Shown here: piece after piece, positions 15,306 to 22,513 of the stretch
Position numbering within the stretch: the stretch's first letter is position 1
Layout of the letters: each line of letters begins with the position of its first letter
NCBI GenBank assembly: GCA_029884275.1
Contig: JAOUIC010000003.1
Coordinates: forward strand, 1-25,280
Origin: Gemmatimonadota bacterium
GTDB lineage: Bacteria; Gemmatimonadota; Gemmatimonadetes; Gemmatimonadales; GWC2-71-9
Direction of reading: 5' to 3'
Length of the DNA: 25,280 bases
The notes under the pieces: generated by a model
Databases searched by the model: none
Told to the model about the DNA's origin: nothing
The model's input: the letters and a program-made list of their open reading frames with translations, nothing else
Translations under genes and position numbers: made by a program

Positions 15306-15997
15306 CCGCTGACCCGGCTCTGTCCGTGATCCGCCGAGGCATCATCCTGACCGTGCTCGCCCTGATCGGGGTCGCGGTCGTCATGGTGATGGCGCTCCAG
15401 TTCACGCCGGTCGAGGCCAACCAGGGCCTGGCCCAGAAGATCTTCTACGTCCACGTGCCCACTGCGGCGGTGGCGCTCTGGATCGCCGTGCCCGCCACCG
15501 GCATCGCGAGCATCCTCTACCTCTGGCTGCACGACCCCAGGCTCGACCGGTTCGCCGCGGCCAGCGCCGAGGTGGCGGTGGTCTTCTGCCTGGTGGTGCT
15601 GACCACCGGGCCGATTTGGGGCAAGCCGATCTGGGGGACCTGGTGGACCTGGGACGGACGCCTGACGCTGACCCTGTTCCTCTTCTTCCTGCTGCTCGGC
15701 TACCACGCCCTGCGCGGCTCGGTGCGGGACCCGCTCGAGCGGGGCCGGTTCAGCGCGGTGCTCGGCATCATGGGCATGGCGCTGGTGCCGTTCATCCACC
15801 TTAGCGTGTACCTCTGGCGCGGACTCCACCCTCAGCCGGTGGTGCTCAAGCCCAGCGCGCCCTCACTGCCGTGGGAGATGCTCAGGACCCTGCTCGCCGG
15901 CTTCGGCGTCTTCATCCTGCTGTATGTCGGCTTCGTGACGCTCAGGTACGGGTTGCAGCTGGCCCAGGACCGGAAGGAGGAAGCCGATGCCGCCTGA
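15302..15997 (+). CDS. ccmC: heme-handling protein CcmC
   Basis: A 231-residue, six-helix membrane protein with the tryptophan-rich heme motif WGKPIWGTWWTWD (residues 106-118) and conserved histidines His51 (YVHVP) and His166 (FIHLSVYLWRGLHP). CcmC presents heme to CcmE on the periplasmic side. The end overlaps a 33-codon ccmD. Family assignment is secure from the WxWD motif and operon position. Confidence 0.95.
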   Translation: MTADPALSVIRRGIILTVLALIGVAVVMVMALQFTPVEANQGLAQKIFYVHVPTAAVALWIAVPATGIASILYLWLHDPRLDRFAAASAEVAVVFCLVVLTTGPIWGKPIWGTWWTWDGRLTLTLFLFFLLLGYHALRGSVRDPLERGRFSAVLGIMGMALVPFIHLSVYLWRGLHPQPVVLKPSAPSLPWEMLRTLLAGFGVFILLYVGFVTLRYGLQLAQDRKEEADAA

Positions 15998-16088
15998 CAA
16001 CGGCCAGTACCTGTTCGCCGCGTACATCGTGGCGGGGGTGATCTACCTGGGGTATGCGGTGCGGTTGATGCTCAGGGCCCGACGGTAG
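15987..16088 (+). CDS. ccmD: small membrane protein CcmD
   Basis: Only 33 residues: one hydrophobic helix (YLFAAYIVAGVIYLGYAVRL) and a positive C-terminus (MLRARR), the standard CcmD plan. A strong ribosome-binding site AAGGAGG (15974-15980) precedes the ATG, which lies inside the end of ccmC. CcmD holds CcmC and CcmE together in the heme-export complex. Its last codons and TAG fall in a CGGTAGG unit that belongs to the flanking repeats. ccmE, F, G and H do not follow, so the rest of the system must be elsewhere. Confidence 0.85.
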   Translation: MPPDNGQYLFAAYIVAGVIYLGYAVRLMLRARR

Positions 16089-16098
16089 GGTGATGCGT

Positions 16099-16134
16099 CG
16101 AGGGGTGGAGTTCCGCGTGGAACCCCACCCCTCG
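16099..16134. repeat. REP-like palindrome, family B copy 2
   Basis: A 16-bp inverted repeat (CGAGGGGTGGAGTTCC / GGAACCCCACCCCTCG, one mismatch) with a GCGT loop, related to the element at 10524-10555. The arms extend outward with GATGC / GCATC. It lies between the convergent ccmD and aquaporin genes and may terminate both. It is framed by the 8-bp repeats CGGTAGG (left) and CCTACCG (right). Confidence 0.75.
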
Positions 16135-16144
16135 TGCATCGTAG

Positions 16145-16168
16145 TCCTACCGTCCTACCGTCCTACCG
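16145..16168. repeat. three tandem copies of TCCTACCG
   Basis: Three perfect 8-bp units in a row, continuing two bases into a fourth. An inverted copy with 7 of 8 matches lies at 16083-16090 on the other side of the family B palindrome. The outermost part encodes the end of the aquaporin gene, including its TAG stop. Confidence 0.8.
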
Positions 16169-16834
16169 TCTGAGAATCACCTTGTCCCACAGCACCGCTG
16201 CCACCACCGCGCCGATGATCGGACCGGCCCACCAGACCGGCTGGGCGAACCAGGTGCCGGTGGCGAGCGCCGGAGCGAACGCCCGGGCCGGGTTCATCGC
16301 CGCGCCGGTCAGCGTGCCTCCCACGAGGATGTCCATCAGCAGGACCAGGCCGATGGCGAACCCGCCGACCTTGGGCGCGCCTTCCGCCACCGCGGTGCCC
16401 ATGACCGCCGACATCAGGAAGAAGGTCAGCACCGCCTCGAGTCCGATGGCGGTGCCGAAGGTCATGGCGTTGGACAGCGCCGGCGTGCCCATGGTGCCGA
16501 CGGCGAGAACGCCGGCCGGAAAGACCAGCTTCAGGGCGTAGATGCCGAGTACCGCCCCGGCCAGCTGGGCCGCGATGTAGGCGAGGCCGTCGCGCGGGGA
16601 GATGCGCCTGATGGCCATCAGCCCGATGGTGACGGCCGGATTGATGTGCCCGCCGGAGACGTTCATCGTCGCGGTGATCATGATCCCGAGCGCCAGGGCG
16701 TGCGCCAGCGCGATGCCGAGAAGGCCGAAGCCGGCGCCCTGCAGGGACGATGCGACCACCGCGCCGCACCCAATGAAGATCAGCGAGAACGTACCCAGCG
16801 CCTCGGCGGTGAGCCGCGCGGAGAGCTTGTGCAT
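16163..16834 (-). CDS. MIP-family aquaporin/glycerol-channel-type protein
   Basis: A 223-residue six-helix channel with both NPA boxes, GGHINPAVT and GAAMNPARAF, so the water pore architecture is complete. It moves water and perhaps small neutral solutes across the inner membrane. The first NPA box context (HINPAVT) and the NPARAF box resemble AqpZ more than GlpF, but I would not assign a substrate. The ATG at 16834 is chosen because a typical MIP N-terminus begins there (MHKLSARLTAEALGTF) and an AAGGAA site precedes it. It ends inside tandem 8-bp repeats. Confidence 0.92.
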   Translation of the reverse strand: MHKLSARLTAEALGTFSLIFIGCGAVVASSLQGAGFGLLGIALAHALALGIMITATMNVSGGHINPAVTIGLMAIRRISPRDGLAYIAAQLAGAVLGIYALKLVFPAGVLAVGTMGTPALSNAMTFGTAIGLEAVLTFFLMSAVMGTAVAEGAPKVGGFAIGLVLLMDILVGGTLTGAAMNPARAFAPALATGTWFAQPVWWAGPIIGAVVAAVLWDKVILRR

Positions 16835-16870
16835 TGTATGGGTTCCTTGAGGGTATGTGGCGGGGGGCAA

Positions 16871-16891
16871 TTTCGGCCGGCGCGGCCGGAA
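16871..16891 (-). terminator. hairpin after the beta-ketoacyl synthase gene
   Basis: A 9-bp stem (CGGCCG arms plus T-A and one wobble pair) with a 3-base loop, 15 bases past the TAG of the synthase gene and before the aquaporin start on the same strand. The following bases (AAATTGCCCCCC on the minus strand) are not a T-run, so efficiency is uncertain. Confidence 0.5.
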
Positions 16892-16906
16892 GGGCAAGTT
16901 CCCGGG

Positions 16907-18163
16907 CTACCGGCCGTCGGCGCGCCGAAACACCAGGCTGGCGTTGATGCCGCCGAACCCGAACGAGTTGCTGAGCAGGTATTCGGGGTCCGCCTCGCGC
17001 CCCTCTGGTGCGACGTGGAAGAGGTCGCAGGCGGGATCGGGGCTGGCGAGGTTGACCGTGGGTGGCAGCCAGCGACGGTGGCTCGCGAGGGCGCAGACCG
17101 CCGCCTCGATGGCGCCGCTCGCGCCCAGGGCATGGCCGTAGTAGCCCTTGGTCCCGCTCACGGCGAGCCTCGCGGTGTGGTCACCGAAGACCTGGCGGAT
17201 GGCCAGCGTCTCGGTCGAGTCGTTGAGCGGTGTCGAGGAACCGTGGGCGTTGACGTAGGCCACCTCGCCGGGTCCCACCCTCGCTTCCGCCAGGGCCAGC
17301 CGCATGGCGCGGGCCGCCTGCTGTCCGTCCGGCCGGGGTGAGGTCATGTGGTGCGCGTCGTTGGTGGTGCCGAATCCCAGCACCTCCGCATACACCGGCG
17401 CCCCCCGGGCCAGCGCGCGCGACCGTTCCTCGAGCACCAGCACCGCCGTCCCCTCCGCCATCACGAAGCCGTCGCGGCCATGGTCGAACGGCCGGCTCGC
17501 CGTGGCGGGATCCTCGTTGCGGGTGGACATGGCGCGGATGATGGCGAAGGCGCCATAGCAGAGCGGCGCCAGCGGCGCCTCCGCCCCGCCCGCCAGCATC
17601 ACGTCGGCGTCGCCGCGGGCGATGGCGCGGAACCCGTCGCCGATGGCGATGGTGCCCGAGGCGCAGCTCATGCCGTTGGTGCTGTTGGGGCCGGTGATCC
17701 CGAACTCGATGGCGAGGTTGCACGACCCCGCGCCGGCGAACACCGTCAGCGCGAGCGCCGGATCCACCCCGCGCGGCCCTTCTTTCAGGTAGGCGGGATA
17801 CTGCGTCTCGGCGTATGCCACGCCGCCGAGCGCCGTCCCCATCATGGCGCCGATGCGGTCGCGGTCTTCCTTCGGGAGGTCGAGTCCCGCGTCTTCGATC
17901 GCGAGCCGCGCCGCGGCGATGCTGAACTGACCGAATCGGTCGAGCCGCCTGCTGCGACGCTCGGGGAGGAAGTCGCCGGGGTGGAAGTCCGGCACCTCGG
18001 CCGCGATCCGGGTGCGGAACGGCGAGGGATCGAAGCGGGTCACCGGGCCGACCACGGACCGGCGTGCCTGGAGCCCGGCCCAGAACCCCTCGACGCCAGT
18101 GCCGATGGGGGTGATCGCGCCGATCCCGGTGATCACGACGCGCCGGGGTACGTTCCCGATCAT
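16907..18163 (-). CDS. beta-ketoacyl-ACP synthase II-type enzyme
   Basis: The 418-residue condensing enzyme (MIGNVPRRVVITGIGAITPI start) has the full Cys-His-His triad: Cys167 in GMSCASGT, His307 in NAHGSSTPLND and His344 in GTKGYYGHALGASG. It should decarboxylate malonyl-ACP and extend an acyl chain. It could serve fatty-acid synthesis (FabF), but being the last gene of an operon with a START-like cyclase, methyltransferase, flavin reductase and FAD oxidoreductase suggests a polyketide-like product. No chain-length factor is adjacent. The ATG overlaps the cyclase TGA (ATGA). A long in-frame extension upstream exists but runs into repeat sequence and was rejected. Confidence 0.92.
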   Translation of the reverse strand: MIGNVPRRVVITGIGAITPIGTGVEGFWAGLQARRSVVGPVTRFDPSPFRTRIAAEVPDFHPGDFLPERRSRRLDRFGQFSIAAARLAIEDAGLDLPKEDRDRIGAMMGTALGGVAYAETQYPAYLKEGPRGVDPALALTVFAGAGSCNLAIEFGITGPNSTNGMSCASGTIAIGDGFRAIARGDADVMLAGGAEAPLAPLCYGAFAIIRAMSTRNEDPATASRPFDHGRDGFVMAEGTAVLVLEERSRALARGAPVYAEVLGFGTTNDAHHMTSPRPDGQQAARAMRLALAEARVGPGEVAYVNAHGSSTPLNDSTETLAIRQVFGDHTARLAVSGTKGYYGHALGASGAIEAAVCALASHRRWLPPTVNLASPDPACDLFHVAPEGREADPEYLLSNSFGFGGINASLVFRRADGR

Positions 18164-18672
18164 CGGGGTGCCCGGAGGGCGGGCGGCGGATCGGGTAGGG
18201 GCCGGATACATCCGGCCCCTACCGATTCCGCCGCCCGCGCGACCCCCGCCAGGGTCCGCGACGCGATGCCATGCACGAACACCGGGCCGATCACCCAGTC
18301 CGCCGCCGGCCGGCGGATGAGCGGCCAGGCGGGACCGTTCCACTCATGCACGATTGTGGCGTGGGCCCCGCTCGGCGCCGGCTCGACCTTCCATAACACC
18401 TCCATCCCCTGGGTGATGCCGCGAATGTGGCGGTAACGCACCTCCCGCCGCCCAGCGTCCACCCACATCTCCGAGACCCACCAGGTGGGCCAGTTGAGCG
18501 GCCCGAACGGACGGTTGGCGCTCATCTCGACCACGCCGCCGTCGGGGCGACGCTCGAGCATCCGGACGTAGCGGTAATGCGGCAGGATGTCGGGCCAGCG
18601 CTCGACATCCGCCGCCGCCCTGAAGACCACGTCGGGCGCAGCCGCTACCGTTCGCTCGTCTACCGTTCGCAT
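18160..18672 (-). CDS. SRPBCC polyketide-cyclase-like protein
   Basis: A 170-residue START-like protein: MRTVDERTVAAAPDVVFRAA, then the helix AADVERWPDILPHYRYVRML, strands with WWVSEMWVDAGRREVRYRHI, and a C-terminal helix near VIGPVFVHGIASRTL. Such proteins act as cyclases/aromatases or lipid binders. Within this operon a cyclase role is reasonable but unproven. The last 22 residues come from a REP-like palindrome (18181-18236) and look like added sequence rather than part of the fold. The stop overlaps the synthase start; the start overlaps the methyltransferase end by 13 bases. Confidence 0.87.
   Translation of the reverse strand: MRTVDERTVAAAPDVVFRAAADVERWPDILPHYRYVRMLERRPDGGVVEMSANRPFGPLNWPTWWVSEMWVDAGRREVRYRHIRGITQGMEVLWKVEPAPSGAHATIVHEWNGPAWPLIRRPAADWVIGPVFVHGIASRTLAGVARAAESVGAGCIRPLPDPPPALRAPR
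18181..18236. repeat. REP-like palindrome, family A copy 2, inside the biosynthetic operon
   Basis: Inner core TAGGGGCCGGAT-AC-ATCCGGCCCCTA (18196-18221) extended by two G-C pairs, then a 3x3 internal loop, then a perfect 10-bp outer stem (GGGCGGCGGA / TCCGCCGCCC). The core matches the element at 1068-1117 with one base changed in the centre. In the transcript it would form just before the synthase start codon (about 18 bases away). Confidence 0.82.
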
Positions 18673-19364
18673 GCGGGTCTTCCAGTCTGCCAGGTGGCGA
18701 CAAGGCGAAAGCCAGGGGAGTGCTCGACCCGCGCATCGGCGCCGATCGCCGCGAGATGGGCGGCGAGGACTTCACGGGTGAAGCCGCGTTGCACCGAGGT
18801 GATCCCGTCAGCACGGGTGGATCGATCGAAGCCGAGCAGCCGGGAGCCGGCCCAGAATCCGGCCAGGGCCAGGGGCGACCGGCGCAGGTCAGCCATGACG
18901 ACGCCGCGGCGCGCCACGCGGCTCGCCTCCCGGCACAGCGCGGCGATTACGGGCGGGGCGAGGTGGTGCAGCAGCTGGCTCGCCAGCACGATATCGACGC
19001 TCGCCGTCCGCGCCGGAATCTCCGGCACCGCCGCGAGCAGCGTCGGGATCCCCCGCCCGCTGGCAAGGCGAGCGGCGGTCCGGTGCCGCTCGAGCCCCAG
19101 CGCCCGGAGCCCGAGGCCGCGTCGCGCGGCCCAGCGGGCCGCCAGGACGGGGAGGTCGCCGGATCCGGTGCCCAGATCGAGCAGGGTCAGCTCGGTGCCC
19201 CGGGGAATCCCGGCGCAGAGGCGCGCGAGCCCGCGGCGCACCGCCCACCATCCGCCGAACCAGCGATTCGACCGGGCGATGTGATGGAGCGACTCCCGGA
19301 CGCTTGCCGGATCGGCATCGGGATGGTCCAGCAGCTCGTCGCCCGGCGGCAGAGTCGCCGTCAC
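18660..19364 (-). CDS. class I SAM-dependent methyltransferase
   Basis: A 234-residue Rossmann methyltransferase: motif I LLDLGTGSGDLP (about residues 61-72), a D/E-type loop at VDIVLASQLLHHL, and the post-motif ALCREASRVARRGVVMADLR. It resembles the small UbiE-like enzymes in natural-product operons. The GTG start overlaps the flavin reductase TGA (GTGA). A phenol, quinone or acid substrate is likely for the operon product, but the sequence does not show O- versus C-methylation. Confidence 0.9.
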   Translation of the reverse strand: MTATLPPGDELLDHPDADPASVRESLHHIARSNRWFGGWWAVRRGLARLCAGIPRGTELTLLDLGTGSGDLPVLAARWAARRGLGLRALGLERHRTAARLASGRGIPTLLAAVPEIPARTASVDIVLASQLLHHLAPPVIAALCREASRVARRGVVMADLRRSPLALAGFWAGSRLLGFDRSTRADGITSVQRGFTREVLAAHLAAIGADARVEHSPGFRLVATWQTGRPACER

Positions 19365-19852
19365 GGCCGCCTGATCTCCGTGTAGCGACCCCGGAAATAC
19401 AGCAGCGGCTCGCCGTCGTACGCCTGCCCACCGGTGACGCGGCCGACGAAGAGGGTGTGGTCGCCGAGCGGGAATTCGGAGTACAACTCGCACTCGATGT
19501 GGGCCAGCACCCCGTCGAGCAGAATGAGGCCGCGGTCGTCCTCCCGCCACCCGCCGCTGGCGAACCGCTCCGATGGCGGCTGTTCGGCGAACCGGCGGGA
19601 CACCGCTTCCTGGTCGGCCCGGAGGATGTTGACCACGAACTCGCCGCTGGCGGACAGGACCCGGTGCAGCTCGGCGGAGACATCCACGCAGACCGAGATG
19701 AGGGGTGGCGCCAGCGACACCGAGGCGAGGCTGGAGGCGGTCATGCCGACCGGCTGGCCGCGCGGGTCGCGCGCGGTCAGCACCGTGACGCCGGTCGCGA
19801 AGCGACCCAGCAGCCGTCGGAAGGAGGAAGGGTGGGCGTCGGGACGTGTCAC
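19361..19852 (-). CDS. flavin reductase (FMN/FAD reductase-like domain)
   Basis: A 163-residue flavin reductase of the split-barrel family: GRFATGVTVLTA, the flavin-binding GMTASSLASVSLAPPLISV (residues 36-54), the conserved GDHTLFVGRV (130-139) and C-terminal LLYFRGRY. It would use NAD(P)H to make free reduced flavin for a partner oxygenase, most likely the neighbouring FAD protein. GTG start overlaps the previous gene's TGA (GTGA). Confidence 0.92.
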   Translation of the reverse strand: MTRPDAHPSSFRRLLGRFATGVTVLTARDPRGQPVGMTASSLASVSLAPPLISVCVDVSAELHRVLSASGEFVVNILRADQEAVSRRFAEQPPSERFASGGWREDDRGLILLDGVLAHIECELYSEFPLGDHTLFVGRVTGGQAYDGEPLLYFRGRYTEIRRP

Positions 19853-21075
19853 AGCACCATCCGTGCAAGAAATGCAGGGTTGAGAACCGCGCGCGCCGGA
19901 AGGCAGTCGCCGGTCACGCCGATGAAGGTGTCCGCCAGTCCGCGCCGCTCCAGCCGCTCGACGGCCCGGTCGAAGAGCGCGGGGAAGTACATGCCGTAAC
20001 CCACCAGGCGTTCCACCGCCCTGCGGCCGGCAAACGCCGCGCGCCGCGCCAGGCGGTAGGGGGCGAGGCGGACCGCCGTGGCCTGTCCGCCGTCCTGCAG
20101 CGCTGCCGCCGCCGCCTGAGCCGCGAATTCCGCCCCCTGGAGCGCGGTGCCGATCCCCTCGCCGGTGAACGGGTCGAAGAACTCCGCAGCATCGCCTACC
20201 AGCAACGCGCCATCCGTCACCACCCGTGAGGACCACGCCGCGAAGGGACCGGTGACGAGGATCTCACGCACCACGCCCCCACGCGGGACCCGGCCCCGCA
20301 CGCCGGGGAACCGCCCGAGCTCGTCGAAGAAGAAGTCGGTGACCCGTCCCGCGGCCGAGCGAGCCTCCGCGCGGGGCACCACCAGCGCAACGTTGGCGAT
20401 GGTCCGGCCGTCCGCGTCGAGCGCGACCCGGTTGAGTCCGACGTACCCCGTCTCGCTGACATGCATCTCGGCGAAGCCGTCGAGGCCGGAGACGCCGGCG
20501 ACGTGCGCCACGAATGCCATTCTCGACGGCGGGAGATGCCGCCGTCGGCCGATGCGGCGCGCCACCACCGACCGCAATCCGTCGGCGCCGATGACCAGAC
20601 GCGCCTGGATCCGGTCCCGACCGCCATCCGCCTGCCGGATCACCGCCCCCGACACGCCTCCTCGGTCGTACAGCAGGTCCTCCACCGTAGTCCGCTCGGC
20701 CAGCTCGGCGCCGGATGCGCGCGCCAGTTCAACCAGTCTGGCATCGAGCAGGGTGCGGCGGACGGAGAGTCCGCTCGGTCGCCACGGCGGGCGGGCAGAT
20801 CGGGCGAAGGAACCGCACAGCTTCGCCCCGCGGGGCGCGATGACCCGGGTCCCCAGAAGCGGCTGGGCCCCCAGGGCCTCGAGGTCTGCCACGACGCCCA
20901 GCCGGTCGAGGAGACGCACCGTCTCGGGGCTCAGATACTCGGAACAGGCCTTGTCGCGCGGGAAGGCGGCGCGATCGGCCAGCACCACCTGCAGACCGGC
21001 CCGGGACAGGTGGGCCGCCACCGCGCTCCCCGCCGGGCCTGCGCCGACGACCAGCACATCGGTTCGCCGGGTCAT
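19849..21075 (-). CDS. FAD-dependent oxidoreductase, geranylgeranyl-reductase/monooxygenase group
   Basis: A 408-residue FAD enzyme: dinucleotide motif VGAGPAGSAVAAHL (10-23), ribose-binding Asp34, FPRDKACSEYLSP (39-50), IGADGLRS (162-169) and the second FAD motif GDAAEFFDPFTGEGIG (294-309). These are hallmarks of the GGR/p-hydroxybenzoate-hydroxylase superfamily, including hydroxylases and reductases of polyketide and isoprenoid products. Halogenase signature residues (a WxWxIP segment) are not seen. Starts at ATG 21075; an upstream extension lies in DUF92 sequence. It heads the tightly coupled part of the operon and probably uses flavin from the next gene. Confidence 0.92.
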   Translation of the reverse strand: MTRRTDVLVVGAGPAGSAVAAHLSRAGLQVVLADRAAFPRDKACSEYLSPETVRLLDRLGVVADLEALGAQPLLGTRVIAPRGAKLCGSFARSARPPWRPSGLSVRRTLLDARLVELARASGAELAERTTVEDLLYDRGGVSGAVIRQADGGRDRIQARLVIGADGLRSVVARRIGRRRHLPPSRMAFVAHVAGVSGLDGFAEMHVSETGYVGLNRVALDADGRTIANVALVVPRAEARSAAGRVTDFFFDELGRFPGVRGRVPRGGVVREILVTGPFAAWSSRVVTDGALLVGDAAEFFDPFTGEGIGTALQGAEFAAQAAAAALQDGGQATAVRLAPYRLARRAAFAGRRAVERLVGYGMYFPALFDRAVERLERRGLADTFIGVTGDCLPARAVLNPAFLARMVL

Positions 21076-21085
21076 GGCAGCGGGG

Positions 21086-21859
21086 TCACCGGGCGCCGCC
21101 CTGCCACCAGGCCCAGACCGCCCAGCCGGCCAGGGCCGCGGCGCCAGTCGCCACGGCATTCACCGCATCGTTCGTGATCCACGCCTGTCCTCCCACTCGC
21201 CGGGCGACCTGACCGCACCGATGGCGACGTCGTTCCGTGTCGCGACCGCAGTGGTCGCAATGGTAGCGGCCCTGGACGCTGGCTCCCAGCACCGAATCCA
21301 GCAGCATGCCGAGCATACCCACCGCCACCGCCAGGGGAAAGAGCGCCACGGGCTGTCCGGCGATCAGGCCCGCCGCGCCGACGCTCGCGGCGCCGGCCAG
21401 CGCGCCGAGCGATCCGAGCCAGGTCACGCCGCCGCTGGTGCCGGGCGGGACCGGCAACCGGGCGAGGATGTGTCGCGGCCAGGAGCGGCTCCACCCTCCG
21501 GTGCTGGTGGCCCAGGTGTCGGCCGCGGCGGCGCCCAGCGCGGCGGCGACGATCCAGGGGCCAGCCTCCTGGTGTCCGGCTCCCAGCGACGCGGCGCCTC
21601 CGTTGGCCAGGACTTGCACCCAGTCCCTGCGGGCCCCCTTGGCATCGAAGGCGGCGGTTGCATCCGGGGCGGCGCGCGAGATGGCGCTGGCGCCCACGAA
21701 GAACGCGCCCAGCATCGCCAGTCCGGGCCAGCCGGCGCCCGCCACGATGCTGGTTCCCACAATAACGGCGGCGACCGCTCCGCTGGCCGTCAGCGCCCGG
21801 AGCCAGAAGGCCGCGAGCGAGATGGCGGAGGCCACGGTGAGGGCGAGGGGCAGGGTCAT
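21086..21859 (-). CDS. DUF92 (TMEM19/VTE6-like) membrane protein
   Basis: A 257-residue multi-helix protein with DUF92 marks: RRDWVQVLANGG (about 78-89), ADTWATSTGG (113-122), PGTSGGVTWLGSLGALAG and the zinc-ribbon-like YHCDHCGRDTERRRHRCG near the end (Cys201, Cys204, Cys215). In plants and cyanobacteria the relative VTE6 phosphorylates phytyl phosphate, so an isoprenoid-phosphate kinase role is possible but the bacterial family is mostly uncharacterised. It is the first gene of the operon, 10 bases before the FAD gene. AT-rich divergent promoter sequence precedes it. Confidence 0.85.
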   Translation of the reverse strand: MTLPLALTVASAISLAAFWLRALTASGAVAAVIVGTSIVAGAGWPGLAMLGAFFVGASAISRAAPDATAAFDAKGARRDWVQVLANGGAASLGAGHQEAGPWIVAAALGAAAADTWATSTGGWSRSWPRHILARLPVPPGTSGGVTWLGSLGALAGAASVGAAGLIAGQPVALFPLAVAVGMLGMLLDSVLGASVQGRYHCDHCGRDTERRRHRCGQVARRVGGQAWITNDAVNAVATGAAALAGWAVWAWWQGGAR

Positions 21860-21883
21860 GGCGGTGAATCTGGCGGTGTCCTC

Positions 21884-21889
21884 TATATT
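21884..21889 (+). promoter_or_regulatory. -10-like element before the V4R-like gene
   Basis: TATATT (overlapping TATTAT at 21886-21891) lies 6 or fewer bases before the GTG at 21896, so the transcript would be leaderless or nearly so. The same AT-rich block on the minus strand may drive the divergent DUF92 operon. Confidence 0.45.
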
Positions 21890-21895
21890 ATTGCC

Positions 21896-22513
21896 GTGGC
21901 AGTCCCGACGATCATCCCGCTCAGCCTGCTCGAAGCCCTGCGCAACCTCGACTCCCCCGTCGAAGACGGACTGGAGGAGGTGGCCGGGGACATCGTGGCC
22001 AAGCGTCTCGGGCTCTCCGGTACGGTCGCCGCGCAGATCGCCCGGTACGAGGAGGCGGTGCGCCGTGACGAGCCGGTCGGCCTCGACGAAGCGATTTCCG
22101 TCTTCCGGCTGGCGGGGCGGCGGCCGGATGCCCAGCTGGTCTTCGCGGACGCCGGCCGGCGGGCGGCCCGCCACGCCGCCCGAAGCGCTCCGCCCGGGCT
22201 TCGCGCCGTGCGGCAGATCCTCCCCGGCTCGCTGGGCCGGGCGGCCAGCCGCCGCACCGCCGTGGCGGTGGCGGAAACCCGTCTCGGCGCCCGGCTCGAA
22301 GTCGAGGAGACCAGCGCTCGCGGCACGATCGCCGATCCGCTGTCCATTGCGGCCCTGCCCGACGGGGCCGCCTGCAGCTTCTATAGTGCCGCGCTCGCCG
22401 AACTGCTGCGGGTGCTCACCGGTTTCGAAGGCGCCATGGTCCACGACCAGTGCCGGGGACGGGGCCAGCCCGCCTGCCGGTGGCGCGCCACCGCCGTGGG
22501 AGGATACGACTGA
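21896..22513 (+). CDS. V4R-like domain protein of unknown function
   Basis: A 205-residue protein from the GTG at 21896 (VAVPTIIPLSLLEALRNLDS). The C-terminal part has a cysteine signature, VHDQCRGRGQPACRWRA, preceded by SFYSAALAELLRVLTGFEGA. This matches the V4R (4-vinyl reductase) domain, known from bacteriochlorophyll reductase-associated proteins and from effector domains of aromatic-sensing activators, where it binds small hydrophobic ligands. The N-terminal half has no named family. No DNA-binding domain is seen. It is divergent from the biosynthetic operon and its TGA overlaps the M24 gene's ATG. Confidence 0.65.
   Translation: MAVPTIIPLSLLEALRNLDSPVEDGLEEVAGDIVAKRLGLSGTVAAQIARYEEAVRRDEPVGLDEAISVFRLAGRRPDAQLVFADAGRRAARHAARSAPPGLRAVRQILPGSLGRAASRRTAVAVAETRLGARLEVEETSARGTIADPLSIAALPDGAACSFYSAALAELLRVLTGFEGAMVHDQCRGRGQPACRWRATAVGGYD

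Noticed and set aside
16141..16170. Tandem 8-bp repeats as a CRISPR fragment
   Set aside because: Units are contiguous with no spacers and far too short; no cas genes are present.
18164..18343. Sixty-codon N-terminal extension of the beta-ketoacyl synthase
   Set aside because: It runs through the REP-like palindrome and the cyclase-like gene in another frame; the ATG at 18163 starts exactly at the conserved RRVVITGIG region and overlaps the preceding stop as ATGA.
20147..21895. Long plus-strand open frame leading into the V4R-like gene
   Set aside because: Only the last 205 codons look like protein; the earlier part is antisense to the FAD oxidoreductase and DUF92 genes and has low-complexity composition. 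The GTG at 21896 with a -10 box is the better start.
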